DNA from: a bacterium
GTDB lineage: Bacteria > DRYD01
NCBI GenBank assembly: GCA_030549815.1
Contig: JAUQQQ010000003.1
Coordinates: 85,890-149,889 of the forward strand
DNA length: 64,000 bases
Reading direction: 5' to 3'
Part shown: positions 59,221 through 64,000 of the stretch, piece by piece
How the letters are laid out: every line of letters begins with the position of its first letter
Position numbering within the stretch: the first letter of the stretch is position 1
Program-made: the position numbers and the translations under genes
The notes under the pieces: generated by a model
What the model was told of the DNA's origin: nothing
Seen by the model: the letters and a program-made list of their open reading frames with translations, nothing else
Databases searched by the model: none

Positions 59221-60465
59221 TTATGAATTTGTATCTGTATTTTTATAGTGGGATATTATTTTTTTATCTATTTTCATTATTTCTTTAAGGAAGGTTTTTG
59301 TTAGTTCGTAGGTTTCTTCTTTTAGGCTTTCTAATTCATTTTTTGTGGGGAAGAAGTTTGATCCTATTTCTATTGTGTAAGATAAAGTCCCTAGTGCATC
59401 AGCGATAGATATCATTGTTCCTGTTGTAGGATATAATTCTGTATCTTTTTCAATCCAATATTTATTTCCAATTGATTGATTCATTTTATCTGCTACTATT
59501 TCATATGTTTTAACTTTATCTTTGTCATTTTTAGGGTAAAGTATCATGTTTCCAAAACCATGAAAATCCAAAATGGCATCTATTTTTTTATTTTTTATAA
59601 AATTAAGCAGGTTTCTTGTTTCTATTTCACTGTTTCCTGCTGATCCTCTGTAGGCATCGCTATATTCATTGTCGCTTGCGCCTATGTCATCATCTGTTCT
59701 ATCTGGTTTATCTTCAGGTAATCTATATAGTTCAGGTTTTTCTTCAATATGGAAATTTCTATTTAGATCTACTCCTATCAACTTACCGTCTTTCTTGTAC
59801 ATATTTTTTCTCCACATAAAATTTGTATTAAGGGAGTATTCATAGCCATCTGGATTTGCAACTGGTAATAAATAAATTTCGCAATTATTAAGTATGTTTG
59901 ATATTTCTTCTTGATCTTTGTTTTTCAAGAGAGTGCTCATGATATTTAGGACTGTTTCTGCAGGTGCCCATTCTCTTGCATGCATTGTTCCTTGAATAAA
60001 TATTTTTTTCTTTGTATTTTTTGAATTAGGGTTTGTTATTTTTAGTCCTATCATATCCCTTCCTTCTGTTGTTTTTCCCAAGTTTATAATCTCAGTAAAA
60101 TTGGGGTATTCTTGATTTAATTGTTTTACTGTATTTACTATTTCGTCATAGTGTTTATAATTTTTTATTGAGCCTGGATGTTGTTGAAAGAAGATTTGTA
60201 GATAATGTTTCATAAAACCCTTAGCTAAAGTTTCTGCTGTATTTTCAGGAAGATGTTGAAATTGCTTTTTTATTATTGATACTATTTCTTTAGGTTCGAT
60301 AAAGTTATCTTTATTTTCATCGAAGCGTTGTAGAAATTTTTTATCTTCCAGTATATGGTATAACATTGAGCCTATTTTTAATTTTGGATCATTATTATTT
60401 TCTCTAGTTTTTAGATAATTTGAATTTAGCAACTTGTTAAGGGTTATTTGATTAACTGTGTTCAT
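59221..60465 (-). CDS. M14-family zinc carboxypeptidase with N-terminal EF-hand-like loop
   Basis: IQGTMHAREWAPAETVLNI, PVANPDGYEYSLN, DLNRNF, DFHGFGNMILYP, YTIEIG; DENKDNFIEPKE loop. Confidence 0.93.
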   Translation of the reverse strand: MNTVNQITLNKLLNSNYLKTRENNNDPKLKIGSMLYHILEDKKFLQRFDENKDNFIEPKEIVSIIKKQFQHLPENTAETLAKGFMKHYLQIFFQQHPGSIKNYKHYDEIVNTVKQLNQEYPNFTEIINLGKTTEGRDMIGLKITNPNSKNTKKKIFIQGTMHAREWAPAETVLNIMSTLLKNKDQEEISNILNNCEIYLLPVANPDGYEYSLNTNFMWRKNMYKKDGKLIGVDLNRNFHIEEKPELYRLPEDKPDRTDDDIGASDNEYSDAYRGSAGNSEIETRNLLNFIKNKKIDAILDFHGFGNMILYPKNDKDKVKTYEIVADKMNQSIGNKYWIEKDTELYPTTGTMISIADALGTLSYTIEIGSNFFPTKNELESLKEETYELTKTFLKEIMKIDKKIISHYKNTDTNS

Positions 60466-60663
60466 TTTTTATCCCTCCTTTTTGTTTTTATTTTTTATAG
60501 CGTAATATTTGAGGAAATTTTATTAAAAATTTGAAATCTAATTTTTAAATTTTTGTTAATTTTGATATGAATTTTTTAAAATATGAAATTTTTCTATATG
60601 AAATTTTTCTAAAGGGTAATTATTATAAATAGTAGAATAATACAAATAAAAAAGTTGTTAAAT

Positions 60664-61185
60664 ATGGAGTTAGTTTTTAATAATTTTGAAATAAAAAAGG
60701 CTATTTTAAATTTGTCTTCTAAAATTTCCGAATATTTATCTAAAATTTCATCTAAAATTTCATCTAAAATTTCAGATTCAGTTCATTTCATTACTATTCT
60801 AAAAGAAGGGATTCATTTTTCTGTTGATCTATCCAAAGCTTTAAGCGACTATGATTTGATATTGGATTATATTTTTCTTGAAAACATTAATCCTGAAAAC
60901 AGGGAATTAGCTATAGAGAAAGATATATTTTTACCTGTCAAAAACAAAGTTGTTATTGTTTGCTCAGTCTTAACAAGAACGGGATATGAGATAACTTTTA
61001 TTGAAAATTATCTAAAAATTAGGGGAGCAAAGGATATTAAAACTGTTTCTTTAATCTGTAAAGAGGGTACCCTTAAGAAACCTGACTTTTATCACTTTAC
61101 TGTTCCTGATGGTTATTATTTAGTTGGTTATGGACTTGATTACCATGAAAAATACAGAAATTTAGAAAATATATATAAGATTTAA
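60664..61185 (+). CDS. Hypoxanthine phosphoribosyltransferase-like protein, divergent active site
   Basis: DGYYLVGYGLDYHEKYRNLENIY (HPRT C-terminus), but PRPP loop reads VIVCSVLTRTG. Track start is TTG 60655; ATG at 60664. Confidence 0.75.
   Translation: MELVFNNFEIKKAILNLSSKISEYLSKISSKISSKISDSVHFITILKEGIHFSVDLSKALSDYDLILDYIFLENINPENRELAIEKDIFLPVKNKVVIVCSVLTRTGYEITFIENYLKIRGAKDIKTVSLICKEGTLKKPDFYHFTVPDGYYLVGYGLDYHEKYRNLENIYKI
60718..60777 (+). repeat. In-frame 12-bp tandem repeat (TCTAAAATTTCA), SKIS-coding
   Basis: TCTAAAATTTCATCTAAAATTTCATCTAAAATTTCA with degenerate flanking copies; protein SSKISEYLSKISSKISSKISDS. Confidence 0.85.
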
Positions 61186-61187
61186 AA

Positions 61188-62027
61188 ATGTTGTTCATCA
61201 TCGATACGTATAGTGTTTTGTATAGATTGTTTTTTGCTTTACCTGAACTTACCTCTAAAAATACCCCTATTAATGCCATTTATGGTCTTGTTAAATTAAT
61301 GATAAAATTGACGAAAGAATACAAACCTAAATACTTGGTTTTTTGTGTAGATAAAGGAAAGTCTGATAGGGATAAAGTAATAAAGGAATACAAGGCTCAC
61401 CGAAAACCTACTTCTGATAAATTTAAACAGCAGATACCCATATTCTATGAAATGGCTAATTCTGCAGGATTTAAAGTTTTTGGAATAGAAAATACAGAAG
61501 CTGACGATTCCATTGCTACTCTAACTAACATCTTTAAACAACAAACACAGATATACGTATTATCAGGTGATAAGGATTTGCTTCAGCTTTTGGATAATAA
61601 AAAAGTTTTTGTTTTACTTATGAAAAAAGGGATAACTGACGTTGATTTTTACGATGACAAAAAATTTAAAACAGAATTTGGTTTTGATAGTAATCTTTAC
61701 CCTTATTATAAGGCACTCGTTGGAGATAACTCTGATAATATAAAGGGAGTGAAGGGAATAGGACCTAAGAAAGCTAAAGAAATAATTCAAAAATACACTA
61801 ATATCAATGAATATTTATCCTCAACACTAACTCCTGAAGATTATAAAATTTTTCGTAATAATTTGGAAGTAGTTATACTTAAGTATAAGGATATTAGTAT
61901 GAATTTGGAGGATTTAAAAATTTCTAATGATTGGTATAAAAAACAGGAGTTTATTAATTTTATTAAGAAGTATAATTTTGTGAGTATTTTAAAGGAAGTG
62001 GAGGAGAAGCAGTTAAAACTATTTTGA
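61188..62027 (+). CDS. Stand-alone 5'-3' exonuclease (PolI N-domain/FEN-like)
   Basis: YKAHRKPTSDKFKQQIP, GIENTEADDSIATL, VLSGDKDLLQLL, ALVGDNSDNIKGVKGIGPKKAKEII. Confidence 0.93.
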   Translation: MLFIIDTYSVLYRLFFALPELTSKNTPINAIYGLVKLMIKLTKEYKPKYLVFCVDKGKSDRDKVIKEYKAHRKPTSDKFKQQIPIFYEMANSAGFKVFGIENTEADDSIATLTNIFKQQTQIYVLSGDKDLLQLLDNKKVFVLLMKKGITDVDFYDDKKFKTEFGFDSNLYPYYKALVGDNSDNIKGVKGIGPKKAKEIIQKYTNINEYLSSTLTPEDYKIFRNNLEVVILKYKDISMNLEDLKISNDWYKKQEFINFIKKYNFVSILKEVEEKQLKLF

Positions 62028-62056
62028 ACAAATTTGATTTTTTTGTCCACTATATA

Positions 62057-62144
62057 GGAGGGATGGCTGAGCGGTCGAAAGCGGCGGTCTCGAAAACCGT
62101 TGTGGAGTTATACTCCACCGGGGGTTCGAATCCCCCTCCCTCCG
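62057..62144 (+). tRNA. tRNA-Ser(CGA)
   Basis: GGAGGGATGGCTGAGCGGTCGAAAGCGGCGGTCTCGAAAACCGTTGTGGAGTTATACTCCACCGGGGGTTCGAATCCCCCTCCCTCCG; long variable arm, anticodon CGA. Confidence 0.97.
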
Positions 62145-62154
62145 TACTATCCCA

Positions 62155-63450
62155 ATGGATATAATCCAAATAAAAAAATCAATAGAAGAATGGCAAAAAA
62201 TATTACCCAAAGCTGATAATTACAAAATAATTAAAATTATCCAAGAAGTTATCAGTTTATACCCAAAATTAGATGAAAAACAAAAAGAATTGTTTTTGGT
62301 TAATTTTAAACCCATTCAAAAAAAGATTTTTGACTATATATATTCAAATGATCCCTTTCTAAGAAAACATTTGGTTTTATTAGCTTCTATATTAAACTCT
62401 AATGAATTGATATTGGATGTTATAAAGTATCTAAAAATTGAAAAAGATTATGATAATATTATGGTATATTTGGATTATATTGATAAGTTTAAGGTTGTTG
62501 GTTTTGTAGAAAATTTATTTGATTTTACTAAAACCCCAGATCTACCATTTGCCATTAAACTAAAAGCTTTTTATATAATCCTTGTTTTATCAACAGGATA
62601 TAAAAGTTATGAAAAATTTCTTGATTTTATCTTTGAAGAATTGAAAAATGTATTCATTCAGTCTAAGAAGATGTATTTTCAATTAATTGTTAATTTTTTG
62701 AATGATTTTTTATTCTATACTCTCAATTTCTTAAGTAATAAAGAATGTCCTAAGAATTTGTCAGTTTATTCTCCTAATATTTTGTCAATTTTTTCTAATT
62801 TCTATAATACCTTATTTTTTAGATTAATTGATTTTGTAAAATTTATAGTTCAAAAAAGCGAAGAAGATGAAAAAGTTGTTAATATTATTTCTAAAGCATT
62901 CTTATTGTTATTTGTTATATATTGTGTTTTAAAGGAAAACAAATATTTTGAAAATCAAAATCTACAAGAAAATAATGAAGAAAATATCTATGATAAGATC
63001 AATTTAATGAATTTTCTTAAAGAGATTATAGATAAAGAAAAAAAATTGATTACTGTTCTACTATTTATTTTAAACGATATTGAAGAATGTGGTATAAAGA
63101 ATGCATTTAAGCAGTATTTAATGGAAAATAATAATTTAGATGAGGATTCAAGTTTTATCGGGTATTTGTTAAACTTTTTAGGTAATGAAAAGTATTCTAA
63201 TATGGTTTTGCAATTTATAGACAAACTCGATTTATCCTTAACTAATTCTGAGTTAGAAAAAATTTCAGAGTTTTGTAAGAGAAGCACTAACGAAAATGAT
63301 ATTTTATTGTGTTTGAACATAATGGATAAAAATTCTTATTATGAAGATATTTTTTATTTTGCAAAATATTCTGCTGGTTATTCTGAAAAAGTAAAGATAA
63401 GAATAAAAGAATTGCTACAGAAAATGATCGAAAGTAGGAAAGATGAATAA
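62155..63450 (+). CDS. Hypothetical alpha-helical protein (HEAT-like)
   Basis: 431-aa all-helical ORF, no motif recognised. Confidence 0.7.
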   Translation: MDIIQIKKSIEEWQKILPKADNYKIIKIIQEVISLYPKLDEKQKELFLVNFKPIQKKIFDYIYSNDPFLRKHLVLLASILNSNELILDVIKYLKIEKDYDNIMVYLDYIDKFKVVGFVENLFDFTKTPDLPFAIKLKAFYIILVLSTGYKSYEKFLDFIFEELKNVFIQSKKMYFQLIVNFLNDFLFYTLNFLSNKECPKNLSVYSPNILSIFSNFYNTLFFRLIDFVKFIVQKSEEDEKVVNIISKAFLLLFVIYCVLKENKYFENQNLQENNEENIYDKINLMNFLKEIIDKEKKLITVLLFILNDIEECGIKNAFKQYLMENNNLDEDSSFIGYLLNFLGNEKYSNMVLQFIDKLDLSLTNSELEKISEFCKRSTNENDILLCLNIMDKNSYYEDIFYFAKYSAGYSEKVKIRIKELLQKMIESRKDE

Positions 63451-64000
63451 TTTATTATTTTTTGTTGGCTTAGGTAATCCTGGTAAGAAATATCAAAGAA
63501 ATAGGCATAATGCGGGTTTTATTGTCTTGGATTATTTTGTTAATGAAATTTATAAATCTAAAAGTATTGATATTAAGCAGGATTTTAAGTTTAATAGTTT
63601 GATTTATACTTTCAAAAGAGAAAATACTGATGTTATTTGCGTTTTCCCTTTGACCTTTATGAATCTTTCGGGAAATGCTGTTAAACAGGTATTAGATTAT
63701 TATAAGGTAAGTGATGCAAGCAAAAATTTAGTAGTGATCCATGATGATATGGATATTCCTTTGGGGAGTTTCAAGTTAAAGTTTGATGGTGGTGATGGAG
63801 GACATAATGGAGTAAAATCTATCATTAACTATTTAGGAAAGGATTTTGGTAGGCTTAGGGTAGGAATATCAAAACCTATAGATAAGAATTATAAAGAGTA
63901 TGTATTGCAGGATTTCTTGAACGAAGAATGGATTAGATTGAACGACATTTTACCTACATTATCTTCTATCCTTAATAACATTATAAGAGAAGGCTTTGAG
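63443..64000 (+). CDS. pth: Peptidyl-tRNA hydrolase (3' end beyond window)
   Basis: ATG 63443: MNNLLFFVGLGNPGKKYQRNRHNAGFIVLDYF..., FMNLSGNAVKQ, VIHDDMDIPLGSFKLKFDGGDGGHNGVKSI. Absent from ORF track because truncated. Confidence 0.96.
   Translation, partial: MNNLLFFVGLGNPGKKYQRNRHNAGFIVLDYFVNEIYKSKSIDIKQDFKFNSLIYTFKRENTDVICVFPLTFMNLSGNAVKQVLDYYKVSDASKNLVVIHDDMDIPLGSFKLKFDGGDGGHNGVKSIINYLGKDFGRLRVGISKPIDKNYKEYVLQDFLNEEWIRLNDILPTLSSILNNIIREGFE

Noticed and set aside
60581-60610. 15-bp tandem duplication ATATGAAATTTTTCT upstream of the HPRT-like gene
   Set aside because: Only two units in very AT-rich DNA; could be chance, no further support.
62019-62210. Minus-strand 63-aa ORF (MGNIFCHSSIDFFIWIISIGIVRREGDSNPR...)
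   Set aside because: Translates the antisense of tRNA-Ser.

Overview
AT-rich bacterial chromosome segment, densely coded, from a Gram-negative-type organism (LptF/LptG, HldE-type heptose genes, type IV pilus secretin). I could not assign a taxon from sequence alone. Landmarks: a P-type metal ATPase, plsY, ssrA (tmRNA, minus strand), dapD, icd, tRNA-Glu/Phe/Ile/Ser, a 12-kb plus-strand run (sua5, LptA-like, GT, RocB-like, lptF, lptG, pilM-N-O-P-Q), a 13-kb plus-strand run (gcvT-like, giant TPR protein, unknowns, anti-sigma-type ATPase, uppS, GT4, plsX, ubiE-like, yceD), groES/groEL, fabF, split hldE, a GlmU-acetyltransferase-like gene, an 828-aa double beta-eliminating lyase, hutI, M32 and M14 peptidases, a cytosol-type subtilase, an HPRT-like protein, a stand-alone 5'-3' exonuclease and the start of pth. 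The ORF track misses two edge-truncated genes (1..699 minus; 63443..64000 plus) and several decayed elements. Best leads: (1) a 22-bp T-tract direct repeat, TTTTTTTTACATTTTTTTTACA, at a nearly constant 61-69 nt before three start codons; (2) a fused tandem tryptophanase/tyrosine-phenol-lyase protein whose N-terminal copy has lost the PLP lysine; (3) a decayed TnpB/omegaRNA-like end next to a degenerate partial copy of a small helical gene; (4) back-to-back remnants of a sugar-nucleotide dehydratase and a radical-SAM gene hidden in 'intergenic' DNA; (5) a hydrolase/membrane gene abutting ssrA that lacks any ATG/GTG/TTG start outside the tmRNA. All family names come from motif recognition by eye; no database search was run.
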